A stretch of DNA of 64,000 nt, from the NCBI RefSeq assembly GCF_040712315.1, contig NC_134013.1, positions 77,816,001 through 77,880,000 on the forward strand, read 5' to 3'. Of the stretch, positions 49,099 through 59,873 are shown piece by piece. This stretch comes from Castanea sativa. Lineage: Eukaryota; Streptophyta; Magnoliopsida; Fagales; Fagaceae. The stretch's first letter is position 1. Each line of letters opens with the position of its first letter. The notes under the pieces were generated by a model. That model searched no databases and was not told the origin of the DNA. It saw nothing but the letters and a program-made list of their open reading frames with translations. Position numbers and translations under genes: made by a program.

Positions 49099-49648
49099 AT
49101 GAATCCGTCGCTTGTAGGTAGTCAGATGTTTAGAGAGGCGTCGAATGAGAAATCGTCGATCCACGAGGGAGTGGGTTACAACGAGGTATTTCAATCAAGT
49201 TGTGAGCCAAATGAGGGCTTCTCCTGGTCCTCAGAGAGGGAAACGTCAGCCCGTTCTTCTGACGAGGAAGTGGAGAGTTGTAGAGAAGGTGAGATTAGTG
49301 AGGGCAAAGACGAGAATGATGAAAGGGAGGAAGAAAGAATAAGCAATGGAGACAAAAATACTGGTGAAGAGGAAGAAGAGAGAACGGGTGACAGAGGTAA
49401 AGGTGACGGTGGTGAGGAGGTCTTGGAAAGCATCTCGAGAGCCCCCAGGGATGATCGTCCTTTCATTCTACCTAAGAAATGGACCGTTAATGAATTCTTG
49501 CCGACGATGTTGGTCATTGTTTTCAAAAACTTATGTGCCTGTTACCAAATTCCAAACGATATCCCAATTCGTCTTCTTGAAGAGGGCGAGAATTGTTATT
49601 CAGGGCAAACCGCGGATGTTGGCATGTATGACGCCATTTTCGCAGCAG
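49099..49648 (+). pseudogene. Antisense-gene 5' part (left copy), fused in frame to pol
   Basis: ATG 49099 opens the N-terminus (MNPSLVGSQMFREAS), an acidic Glu/Asp/Gly-rich stretch (49260-49430), then FILPKKWTVNEFLP and YSGQTADVGMYDAIFAA. This matches 57420-57020 on the minus strand. At 49641-49648 the homology stops at GCAGCAG and the sequence becomes pol (DPTVRQAFVTFLKDNQDVFAW). The frame happens to stay open to 49914, giving a 271-codon hybrid frame with no expected function. Confidence 0.8.
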
Positions 49649-50600
49649 ACCCGACGGTCCGCCAAGCATTCGTAACCTTCCTTAAAGATAATCAGGACGT
49701 ATTCGCTTGGAGCCATGAAGACATGCCAGGAATTGACTCGTCAGTCATAGTACACAGGTTGAATGTGTCGTCTTCATTTCCGCCCTTCCGCCAAAAGAAA
49801 CGAGTGTTCGCCCAAGAGAAAGAGATCGGGTGGTGGCAGAAGAAGTCTGCAAACTACAAGAGGCAGGATTCATTAGGGAAGTTTACTACCCTGATTGGTT
49901 GGCGAATGTCGTGATGGTCAAAAAGAGCAACAAAAAATGGAGGATGTGCGTCGACTTCACGGACCTAAACAAAGCATGCCTTGAAGACAGCTACCCCCTC
50001 CCACGGGTCGACCTCCTGGTGGACTCTACGACTTAACACTAGCTGCTGAGCTTCATGGACGTATTCTCAGAATACAACCAAATCCAAATGGACCAAGCTG
50101 ATCTGGAGAAAACTTTGTTCATAACAAGCCAATGCCTTTTTTGTTACAAGGTCATGCCATTCAGCTTAAAGAACGCGGGCGTAACATATTAGAGGCTTAT
50201 GAACAAGATGTTCACACGGTAAATTGGGAGAAATGTCCAAGTGTATGTTGACGACATGCTAGTAAAAAGCCGAAGGGAAGATGATCACTTGAAGGATCTC
50301 AGGGAAACTTTCGACACTCTTCGTTCTTACAACATGAAACTTAATCTAGGCAAGTGTGCCTTTGGAGTGACGGTGGGAAAGTTCTTAGGATACATGGTGT
50401 CCCAAAGAGGCATTGAGGTTAACCTGGACAAGATCTGGGCTATCATAGAAATGGCACCTCCTAAAAGCATAAAAGAAGTACAAAGCCTTAACGGCAAGAT
50501 CGCCACGCTTAATAGATTTGTATCCAGAGTGACGGATAAATGTCTATCGTTCTTCCGCACGCTAAAGAAGTCTTTTGAGTGGACGGTCGAATGTCAGTAG
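49649..50600 (+). pseudogene. Reverse transcriptase of the rearranged element
   Basis: Starts in the linker before RT (NQDVFAWSHEDMPGID). A frameshift near 49825 is followed by LQEAGFIREVYYPDWLANVV, MCVDFTDLNKACLEDSYPLPRVD, stops near 50036-50045, and after 50240 the intact catalytic YVDDMLVKS and FLGYMVSQRGIEV. Unlike the first element, the metal-binding YVDD box is kept, but stops and frameshifts destroy the reading frame. Confidence 0.9.
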
Positions 50601-51040
50601 GCATTCGAGGACTTGAAGTCCTACCTCTCTTCACCACGCTGCTAAGTCCCTCACAACCGGGAGAAGAATTGTTCCTCTACTTGGCTGTCTCTCCGACCGC
50701 CGTCAGTGCGGCCTTAGTCAAGGAAGATGAAAAGGTGCAAAGGCCCGTATATTACACCAGCTGGGCACTTCGTGGTGCAGAAGAAAGGTACCCTTCAATG
50801 GAAAAGCTCGACTTCGCTCTAGTCATAGCAGCTTGTAAACTCAAGTCGTACTTCTAAGCCCATACGGTGATTGTCCTAACTAACAAACCCCTACGGCAAG
50901 TGATGAGCAATCCTGAAGCTGCCATATGTATGGCATTATGGGCAATAGAGTTGAGTGAATTCGACATACAATATCGACCACGTACTACTGTCAAGGGACA
51001 GGTGGTCGCTAACTTCATTGCGGAGTTCACCAACACGGAA
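50601..51040 (+). pseudogene. RNase H domain of the rearranged element
   Basis: LYLAVSPTAVSAALVKED, RPVYYTSWALRGAEERYPSMEKLDFALV and KLKSYF then a stop at 50855, followed in frame by VIVLTNKPL. These are the ordered blocks of the RT-linked RNase H. Confidence 0.85.
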
Positions 51041-51450
51041 GGCTAGGGGGCAGGATATCCTCAATGGAGAGTATTCACGGATGGATTGTCCAACAGGAAG
51101 GCCGGTGGAGCAGGGGTCGTACTTCAATCTCCAGAGGGTGACTAGATCGAATGCATGGTTCGTCTCGACTTCCTTACAACTAACAATGAAGCGGAGTATG
51201 AAGCCCTAATAGCAAGGTTAGATCTCACCAAAGCGGTAGGGGCTGCGAACATGGTTATCCATTACGACTCTCAGGTCGTCACAAATCAGGTGAACGACAA
51301 TTATGAATGCAAGGGCGAAAAGATGAAAAAGTACTTGGAGCAAGCAAAGAGAAGCACAAACAAGCTGTAGGCCAAGATTGTTCAAATTCCAAAGGGAAAG
51401 AATGACCAAGCTGACCGCCTTGGCAAGGCTACATCAGTATAATACATAAC
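51041..51450 (+). pseudogene. Archaeal-type RNase H of the rearranged element
   Basis: VFTDGLSNRKAGGAGVVLQSPEG with a stop at 51145, then NNEAEYEALIARLDL, IHYDSQVV and KGKNDQADRLGKATS. The D, E, D and final D/N residues of the active site are all visible. This second RNase H confirms the Tat lineage. Confidence 0.87.
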
Positions 51451-51599
51451 CACCCCTGATAAGGTATTCTCCTTTATTCAACCCTCACCACTGATAGACG
51501 TCATCGACGTATAGGAGGTAGGATCCGAAAGCAATTGGACCACCCCCTTAGCTTCTTACTTGAAAGACAGCACCTTGCCTGACGGGAAGGAAGCCGCAA

Positions 51600-52770
51600 G
51601 AAAGCTAAAGGTTTAGGCGGCACGATTCGTCTTGATAAAGAAGGTCCTATATAAGAGGGGTTTCTCCCGACCATACTTGAGATGCTTAGGTCTCGAAGAA
51701 ACGGATTATGTTATGAGAGAAGTGCACGAGGGGATTTGCGGCAACCATTCAGGGTCACGGTCGTTGGTGCATAAATTGATTCGGGCTGGATATTACTGGC
51801 CAACTATGTAGAAGGATGCCCAGACTTATGTCAAAGCCTGCGACAAGTGTTAAAGGTTTAGCAACATCATCAGACAACCGATGGAAGAACTGACTCCAAT
51901 AACCACTCTGTGGCCATTCGCCCAATGGGGATTGGACATCATGGGCCCATTCCTAATACTAGTGAGACAGCTGAAGTTCCTAATAGTCAGCATAGACTAC
52001 TTCACCAAATGGGTAGAAACTGAAGCCCTGACCACAATCACTGAGAAGAACGTACGGAGCTTTGTTTGGAGGAACATCATTTGTCGGTATGGAATCCCAA
52101 GGGTCTTGATCTCGGACAACGGTAAGCAATTTGACAATGACTCCTTCCGAGACTTCTGTCACAGTTAGGAATCAAGAACCACTACTTCTCCCCTGCCCAT
52201 CCTCAAGCCAATGGACAAGTTGAGGTCACGAACTGATCCTTGCTTCGGATCATCAAGACTCAGCTCGAGGGAGCAAAGGGTATATAGCTAGAGGAGCTGC
52301 CTAGCGTACTATGGGCATACAGGACGACAGTCAGAACTCCTATAGAAGAAACTCCGTTTCGACTAACATATGGAAGCGAGACGGTCATCCTAGCTAAGGT
52401 TGGACTCACGAGCTACAGGGTGGACAATCACGACGAGGGAAGGAATAACGAGGCCATACGTCTACAGCTTGACCTAGTTGATGAGGTCATGGCGACAACT
52501 GAACAAAGACTCGCACGATACCAAGACCTCATGGCCAAACACTACAACTCCCGAGTCAAACATCGGGACTTCAAAGTTAGAGACCTCATCTTAAGGAAAA
52601 TGATGGGCACCGCCAGAGACCCCGCACAAGGAGAGCTCGGCCCAAACTGGGAAGGACCCTACATAATAACGTCATGGCTAAGGAAGGGCACCTACCACTT
52701 AGAGACACTTGACAGGCAGAAGCTACACCACCCATGGAACGCCGAACATCTCAAGAAGTACTACCAGTAG
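51600..52770 (+). pseudogene. Integrase of the rearranged element
   Basis: Zinc finger with EGICGNHSG and ACDKC (51730-51850; TAG follows the last Cys), core with WGLDIMGPF (51925), VLISDNGKQFDN (52110) and ANGQVEV (52210), and a C-terminal domain with FKVRDLILRKMM, GPNWEGPYIITSWL and a HPWNAEHLKKYYQ end before TAG at 52768. The catalytic Asp-Asp-Glu blocks are recognisable. Stops occur at about 51641, 51811, 51853, 52167 and 52234. Confidence 0.88.
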
Positions 52771-52949
52771 AAGACAACATGAAGAATGCTACGCCTCATT
52801 CCCAGTCTATTTCTTTTAATCATTTACCTTAGTTTACTTTTATTTACAGTACATTTAAGCCCAAAGGGCTAAAGTTTATTCTTTTTTGGAACAATTTTCT
52901 ACTTATATATGCATTCATCATAATAAGAGGAGTTTTAGTCAGAAACGAC
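52771..52949 (+). other. 3' untranslated region after pol
   Basis: Short AT-rich non-coding stretch between the integrase stop and the palindrome array. Confidence 0.4.
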
Positions 52950-53480
52950 AGGCGTATTTATTATGTGGACAGAGTTAGCTAGTCCTTAAGACAAAGTGGA
53001 CAAGTCTATTGCTTAATCCACAAAGTGGACGAAGCTATCATCAAGTCCACAAAGTAGACGAGTCTACTGCTTAATCCACAAAGTGGACGAAGTTATTATC
53101 AAGTCCACAAAGTGGATGAGCCTACTGCTTAGTCCATAAAGTAGACGAAATTATCACTAAGTCCACAAAATGGACAAGTACTAAGTCTACAAAATGGACA
53201 AATTTATCATAAAAGTCTACAAAGTAGATGAGTTTAATATAAGTCCAAAAATTGGACAAAAACTATTACAAAGTCTACAAAGTAGACGAGCCTAAATCCA
53301 CAAAGTGGACGTGCGTATTATCAAAACAGACGAGCCAAAGTCCATAAAGTGGACAACCCCATAAAAGTGGACGAATTTGTCAAGTCCATAAAATGGACGG
53401 GTTCAAACGTCCACTAAATGGACGAGTTCGTTACAAAACCTTCAAAATGATTAAGTTCATTAGAATACATAGTGGACGAG
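52950..53480. repeat. Array of GTCCAC/GTGGAC palindromes
   Basis: The core GTCCACAAAGTGGAC, a 6-bp stem with a 3-base loop, recurs with small changes (for example GTCTACAAAGTAGAC) about every 27-37 bases, roughly fifteen or more times. Paired changes such as GTCTAC with GTAGAC keep the stem. The array lies between the 3' ends of pol (+) and of the antisense gene (-). Tandem repeats in this region are known for Tat-lineage elements. Confidence 0.8.
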
Positions 53481-53702
53481 TCATCAACTAAAAAGCTGAC
53501 GCCATTATTCTTAAGTTGACGGGTCTATGATGACGGTTTTAAATCAGTAAGACGAGCCTAAGGACAACTTAGGTAGATGACTTCGCCCTATTTCACTAAG
53601 TACCCTAGCATACAAGCGTAAACAATAGGCACACACGCCAAGAAAAAGCAACGTATATATTGAAAGTAAAGGGCATTAAATACTACAAATAAAGCGATGT
53701 TT

Positions 53703-56700
53703 TTACAAGCAAAAGCCCAAAAAACCAACGGGCATCAAACACTTTGAAATTAGTCTACTTTTTACAAAAAGAAAAAACAAAGTTCTAGAGGCTAGGGTGT
53801 CTTGAGGATTCTTGACGTTCTTGGAAAGAAGGTCCTCGACACCTTGAGAATGAAGGCCTTCTGCAGTAAGAGGATTGGCTGACAGCGTCAAAGGGTTGAC
53901 GGGTTGATCCACGGCAGGTTGGGCAAGGATGACGACATCAACCTTTGGGTTCGCCTTGAGCTTGGTAGCAGCGTCACTTTCCTCAAAGATGGTGTCGCCC
54001 ACAGGAGTTGACGGTAGAGGCTCGTCCATATTGACTTTGGATAAATCCAAGTCAGGGTAGATGGACTTGACTTGCTTTAGGCAGTCCTCAAATCCATCAC
54101 CATGGTAAATGGCACAAGCATCTATGAAGGGCTGCGAGTCCTTAAATTCCGTCACAACGTCGTTCCTGGCCATTTCCACCTGACTTAAAAGAGTTTTCAA
54201 CTCCTTTTCCACTGTCACTTTGGCCTCTTGTTCTTGCTTCCTCTGGCGACCTTCCTCCGCCAACTATTCCTTTAGCACCTTCACCTCCTTACCAAGAAGA
54301 CGAGTAGACTCCTTGAATTTCTCTTGCCCATCGATCAGGTTCTTGATGCGCGTATGCAGACGGGTAATCACTCCCTCTTTAGTGACGCACCTGTCTTGCA
54401 AAGCTTTCATACAAACCATAGCCTACTTGGCAAAACTAACGTCAGTCTCATGAATCCCATCTAGTATTGAAGTATGGAAAGAAACATACCCAAGCAAGGT
54501 CAAAAAGACCTGACGCTCCTATCTCCTCCGTCGCCTACTCAGCGCAAGGATCCATTTCTTCACCTTTTAGGATGGATTCCATCACCTCCATGGCGTAATC
54601 CTTGTGGGTAAGGAGGCGATGGTGAGGTCCCTGGCTGACAGGGCCTAACGTCGTCATCAGCCCTTTGCCTGCCCCATGGCCAGACTTAGGAGGCGACGGC
54701 TTCTTGGGGAGTTTATCCCCAGGAGTTACGGCTGCTTTCTTACTGGGACGAAGGTCCTTCTGGTCAGTTTTCCTTTTAGTAGCTACTTTCCTGATAGCCT
54801 TGGAGGCTGACGAGGACATTCCCTCCCCTTTTAATTTTTTCTCCTCTTCGTTTCTCTTGGTTGCAGCTGTTCGTACTCTTTGTTTAGCTACCTCCATTTC
54901 TGCAAAAAGACGAGAGGCAAGAATTAGAACAAGAGAAAAGGACGAAAGGAAGGAGACGAAAAATAAAATAAAATTAAGGGATGCTCACGTCGATGGGAAT
55001 AGGCATTTATTTTACGAGCTTCCTTCGACGGCTCTGGACCTCCACAATATAAATGTAAAGCATTGAGTGTAATCAGGTCTCGACACTTCCGATCGTCCAA
55101 CGAGATGGCCATTACCTGACGGATAACATCCTCTTGTTCTGCGGTAATATGTGGACGAATGATGTGCATGAAATATATAAAATAAAGTACTCACATATCT
55201 ACATATTTAGTCTTACTTTTATGTTATTTTGTTACTGATTATATAATATCTTTGTGTTGTAGGTAACAAGAGCTTTACATGCAAAGTGGGGCTAAGCCAA
55301 TTGAATCAAGCCAACTTTCATCCAGCCAGGCATGAATTCAAGAGAAGACCAACCCAATTAAATTCAAGTCCAAGTGGAGAAAGGAATCTAAGGAAATTTG
55401 CACCAAATCCAAGTCCAATTCGGATTAGGATTCCAGCCTGCACATCAGTAGTATTTTTGGCATAACTTTCAGCTCAGATATTCAATCGAGATGATTCAAG
55501 TTGGGTTGGAAAGTTAACTTAAAGGGCTACAACTTTATAGTTTACCAAAAGTCCAAATTATGACGTTAAATGGGCCAAAATTGTCGGTTACGTGAAGCCT
55601 AAAAATCTGGGATTTTCTCTAAACGGGAATAGGATTCCTTGACCTATTTAAAAGCTCTTTAGGGAAAAAAGAAAAAAGACCAGAGAGAAGGGGGTGCCGC
55701 ATAGAAGAACTTGTTTTGGGAGTCATTATGAAGAGGAGGATTTGAGGACAAAGGCGAGAGCTTCATGTTGATCAACCAATTCAGATGAAAGACATAAGTT
55801 TTATTTGTTTTCTTTTCAATTTTATTATGAACTAAATTTATTTTCTAGAGTGTTGATGTAGTCTAGCAATGAACACACAATTTATATTCTGAGTTATTTT
55901 ATTTTTAATATTTCCATGATTGAGTATTTAATTCTTATTCTTAATGCTTACTAATTTTTTACGAATAATTGTTTGATCAATTGAATTACAATGAGACCGA
56001 GAGGTGATTTGTTATTTTAGTTCTAGAATTAAGCATCATTAGTTGAGTGAAAGTAGAGATGCTTTACCACGATTAGTGTGATTTTTCAGAAAATTCAAAG
56101 TACATAATGAGTCTCCAATTAATTAAATTCACATAGAGATATGGAATTGTTAGTTGAAGATATTTTTGATATTCTTCGAGAGAAGATATTGAATACTTAA
56201 GGAATTTTTAATCATCAACGGGAGATTATTAGAATTTAATAATTAGGAAGAATAAATTGTGTGGGATTTATTAGGTGAAATCAATCGCTCTAGATCCATT
56301 CTTATCATATTTTTACACTTTTAGATTTTTGCATTTTGTTAATCTTTTATTCGTAGATTTATCTTTATTAAATAGTTTAATTTAATTCAGATAGTAGAAC
56401 GTTCCATTTATTTTCGATTTTCCAAATAGTAATTAATTTAGTGAATTTCGGTATTCAATAACATAGTTAATCCCTGTGGGTTCGACATTCGTTTTCTAAA
56501 AACACTTTACTACTTGTTACGATTCTGTGCACTTGCAGATTATTTTACGCGAACAACGAACGCTAGCTGAAAAGAAAAGAAGACGGGGTTAGGAGTGAAA
56601 TAAATGAACTAAGCAAAGAAACAGACGAGATCAACCTGAGTCCCTGACATAAGCCCAAGTGTTGTCAAAACCGTGGGGCATCGACTCCCACTCCTCTTGA

Positions 56701-57420
56701 TGGCACACCCAGTTCGTCCCCTCAACAAAAAAGTATCTGCCCTTCCATTTTCTATTCAAATTGAGAATATCTGACATTAACTTTAGCTCCTTCTTCCTTA
56801 CTGCAAAATGATATATCCCTGGGACGAGGAGATATGATGGGGACGGTAGCACCAAAAGAACTCGTCAAGGGTTAACTGACGGTTCCCACCATTCAAACGA
56901 CCCCATAAGATTTCAGCCCCGATAAATATCCGCCAAGCATTGGGGGCAATTTGGCTGATGGATAAACCTAAAAAATTAGCCAGCTGATGATGAAGTGCCA
57001 TCAGCGGTAGTCTCAACCCTGCTGCGAACATGGCGTCATACATGCCAACATCCGCGGTTTGCCCTGAATAACATTCCTTGCCCTCTTTAGGGAGACGGAT
57101 TGGGATATCATCTGGAATTTGGTAACAGGCACGTAAGTTTTTGAAAACAATGACCGACCTCATTGGCAAGAATTCATTGACGGTCCATTTCTTGGGTAGA
57201 ATGAAAGGGCGGTCATCCCTAGGGGCTCCCGAGGTGCTTTCCAAGACCTCCTCACCATCGTCACCTTCACCCCCGTCACCTGTTCTTTCTTCTTCCTCTA
57301 CACTAGTCTTTTTGTCTCCGTCGCTTATTCTTTCTTCCTCCCTTTCATCATTCTCGTCTTTGTCCTTACTCATCTTACCTTCTCTACAACTCTCCACTTC
57401 CTCATCAGAAGAATGGGCTG
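53703..57420 (-). pseudogene. Antisense gene (gypsy-type Transposase_28-like), spliced, interrupted
   Basis: Reading leftward: acidic N-terminus (57418-57240), FILPKKWTVNEFLP, then LPLMALHHQLANFLGLSISQIAPNAWRIF (57010-56935), LDEFFWCY, a 1-base frameshift near 56818, and WKGRYFFVEGTNWV. This resembles the 'putative gypsy type transposon' domain (PF04195). An intron (56567-56635, 69 bp, GTTGAT...TTTTCAG) joins RDS to SVRPHITAEQEDV in frame; a second (54900-54988, 89 bp, GTGAGC...TTTGCAG) joins SHR to MEVAKQRVRT. A Lys-rich region and a predicted coiled coil (54400-54130) follow, ending near 53703. The start is lost through the ~370-base deletion relative to 48860-49230. A solo LTR splits exon 2. 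Function unknown. Confidence 0.72.
55160..56555 (+). mobile_element. Nested solo LTR in the antisense gene (1396 bp)
   Basis: Starts TGATGTGCATG and ends TTTACGCGAACA, flanked by ACGAA at 55155-55159 and 56556-56560. Near its right end it has ATCCCTGTGGGTTCGACA, a motif I associate with plant LTR ends. Removing it restores the exon frame of the antisense gene. Orientation + is inferred from that motif. Confidence 0.85.
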
Positions 57421-57622
57421 AGGAGGTGAAATATATATAGGCAAAGAGGGCACGGAAGACGAAGCAGTACGCTTGTCCAGAAACAGAGCCAATCAGTTCA
57501 CGCCGTGTGTCCAAGCATTTAATGAAGGCGGCTCGAGGTATCACACATGAATGACCTTCCTGAAGGCATGTACTCCATAACCCGTCAGCCAAAGCTGACG
57601 AGGCTATGGAGTAAAGGGCAGC

Positions 57623-58283
57623 TGATAAGGATAATTTGGTAGCTAAGCCATGATAAGGATGAAAGGCGACAAACCCAACGGTCCCGTATACAGCGCTTCC
57701 CACAAGTGAGTACATCATGATGTCTACAACTTGATGAATGCTGACGACCTTAACAGAGGGACGACGTTATAAGCTGATGACCATAATGGGATCGGCGCTA
57801 TAAGATGACCACCTTAATAAAGGGATAACTCGGTAGGTTGATGGGAACAAAGCTAAAGAAGATAAATGAACCACCATCCTTAGCCTTACTTGATCTCCAC
57901 GTATACGTGTATAAGGAAACATCTTGCGCCGCACACCTAACCCTAATCAAGGAGACTCCTATAAGGAAAAGAACTCTAAAAGATACGCAAAATCCAAGAG
58001 GTTCTCTCTTAAAAGGAAAAGACTTTATGGCCAAGGCACGGATGTCAACCTTACACTACTATAAATACCCCAAAGCCCTCACAAATCAAGGTACGCATAA
58101 TTCCCCCCAGCTCTGGCACTCTAGAGTTGTGAGCAAGAGATTTTTCTAACTTGACCATCGGAGGGTATTTGGCTGGTACCACACCGGTACTACTCTTAAG
58201 GTCTTCAGCTTTTGTGTTATACAGGTTCTCAATCGGGAGCACGTGAGGACCGTGTGACTTACTGACGATTTTCGACATCATCA
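57623..58283 (+). repeat. 3' LTR, plus orientation (661 bp)
   Basis: Starts TGATAAGGATAATTTGG after GGAGTAAAGGGCAGC and ends GATTTTCGACATCATCA, directly before the TSD copy ATAAC. Inverted relative to the copy at 48010-48666. Confidence 0.85.
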
Positions 58284-58354
58284 ATAACCATGATAATAAT
58301 GTGGCTAAATCATGAAGTCATCCGTTTAAGAAGAGATTTATATATGCTAGAGTC

Positions 58355-59390
58355 TGTTAGGACATATGTGGAACTTGTTAGAACATATGTTATTTTATAT
58401 TGGCTAATCATTTGACGAAACGCACTTTACTTGTATTTGGGTAGATCTAGGATGAGTTTAATACTTCAAGGAACAAGAGTTCAAGTCTAGTATTGAAACC
58501 ATGCAAAACTATTCAAGAAACAAGTGAAGAAAGTGCTATTCATTAAAGCTCGACAGATATCTCGACAAATAATATCTATCGAGGTTTAATGCGTATGCTC
58601 GACATCAATTCGACAGAAATAGTATACATCAAGAATTACGAAAATTCAAATTTTTAGATCTGTTTTCACTCATATCCAAGTGTATTTGGGTAGGGTTTGT
58701 TTCTTCATAACCCTAGACATATGTAAGGATTATAAAGGCCATCTTAGTGTTGCTATTGGAGTTGCACAAGGAATCAGAGCATCCCTTCATGCATTGTGTG
58801 ACCGGAAACAAAAATTGACCTAGTTCATCATATTATTTGAAGAAACTACTGCGTCTTTGCACAAGGGTTTTGTAACTAAGGAGCTTCTTGATTTTCATCG
58901 TTTGGATGAACTAAAGAACTTTGCAGCCAACATCTTTCTTAAGTTGGTGTGTTAGTCACATACTTGGATTTGTGCAAAGGAGTAAGTCACGTACTGTGAT
59001 CCGTGCATCAATTGGTTAGTCACGTACTTGGAGCTGTGCATTGAAAGGAGAGATTGTCACTACATTACATGTCCAATTGTGTATTAGAGTAAGGGTTCAA
59101 CTGTAGGTTGGTATAAGGTATTGAGATTCTTTTACTTATAACCACTTGTTTTGATAATAGTGGATTTTCAGGAGTTGTACCTTAAATTCACCTGGTGGAG
59201 TTTTCTCTCGGTGGTTCTCCTCATTCGTAAACAAATCACCTGTGTCAAACTTATTTTTCCGCTGCATTTAACTTAGTTGGTGATTTGTTTGTGCTACCAC
59301 GCTTATTGCATGTAATTGAATCTAATTAATTAACTTGGCTAATTAATTAATTAATATTATCAAAGCAGTCAATACATTCTTGGCCTATCA
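58355..59390 (+). mobile_element. Solo LTR with GAGTC TSD (1036 bp)
   Basis: Starts TGTTAGGACATATG and ends TTGGCCTATCA; GAGTC flanks it at 58350-58354 and 59391-59395. Inside are CTCGACA/TATCGAG blocks (58550-58630). It lies 66 bases beyond the TSD of the preceding element. No coding domain. Strand assignment is a guess. Confidence 0.82.
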
Positions 59391-59395
59391 GAGTC

Positions 59396-59873
59396 CATAC
59401 CCAAAATAGGTATGAAAGAATATCTTTTTACATTTACAAAAACCTAATACTCAAACATTCCACTAACTTAGGCATCAGAGCTACAAGCCGTGGTATCGAT
59501 GACACTCCAAGCTTTCTTCGTTTTTGTAGGTATACAATTGGTTAACCAACCATTTAACCGCTTATTCGTCATCGATAACTTTAGAAGAACATGCACACAC
59601 ACAAGGACAACAGTACCTTTTACAATAAAAACTATCGATATATTATGGAAAGAAAAACTATGGATAAATGTCAATCTAGTGTTTAGTATGCTTTTCAAAT
59701 CTGACTTAATATATATAAGCCTTCCCCTTTCTTATAAAAGAGGGGGAAGGAGAGATACGTACAATACAAATGTCAAAATCCTGTCAGCTAAAGTTGTTGT
59801 TACTTGTTACATACAAACATTGTTCCACTCACTCAACATGCTTTGCATGCATGGTACTACACTACCATAGGCA
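59396..59873. other. Non-coding, no feature recognised
   Basis: AT-rich sequence; an open frame across it (59490-59870) has no known domain and no codon pattern that suggests a gene. Confidence 0.4.

Larger units (their letters stand above)
45852..58283. mobile_element. Rearranged Tat-lineage gypsy element with inverted left half, single TSD
   Basis: The 12.4-kb unit is flanked by ATAAC at 45847-45851 and 58284-58288. From left to right it holds the last ~21 bases of an LTR (minus), protease and gag (minus), a primer-binding-like site (minus), a full LTR (minus), the start of the antisense gene, then RT-RNase H-aRNH-integrase (plus), a palindrome array, the antisense gene (minus) and an LTR (plus). 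Segment 48010-49648 is an inverted copy of 57020-58283, apart from about 370 bases missing from the right copy. The protease end and the pol start were nearly adjacent in the parent element. A nested solo LTR sits at 55160-56555. Confidence 0.85.

Noticed and set aside
52950..53480. CRISPR-like array of palindromic repeats
   Set aside because: Repeats are short and degenerate, spacers are similar to each other and of uneven length, and the setting is a plant retrotransposon.
54447..54489. Third intron of the antisense gene
   Set aside because: GT...AG ends and frame fit, but 43 bp is shorter than plant introns normally are; it may be a deleted intron or chance.
45852..58283. Simple later inversion of one half of a normal element
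   Set aside because: An internal inversion would leave LTR 5' and 3' ends at opposite outer edges; here both outer edges are LTR 3' ends, and the LTR at 48010 is joined to both gag and the antisense gene.
59490..59870. 126-codon open frame
   Set aside because: No domain or splice context, and it lies in repeat-rich non-coding DNA.
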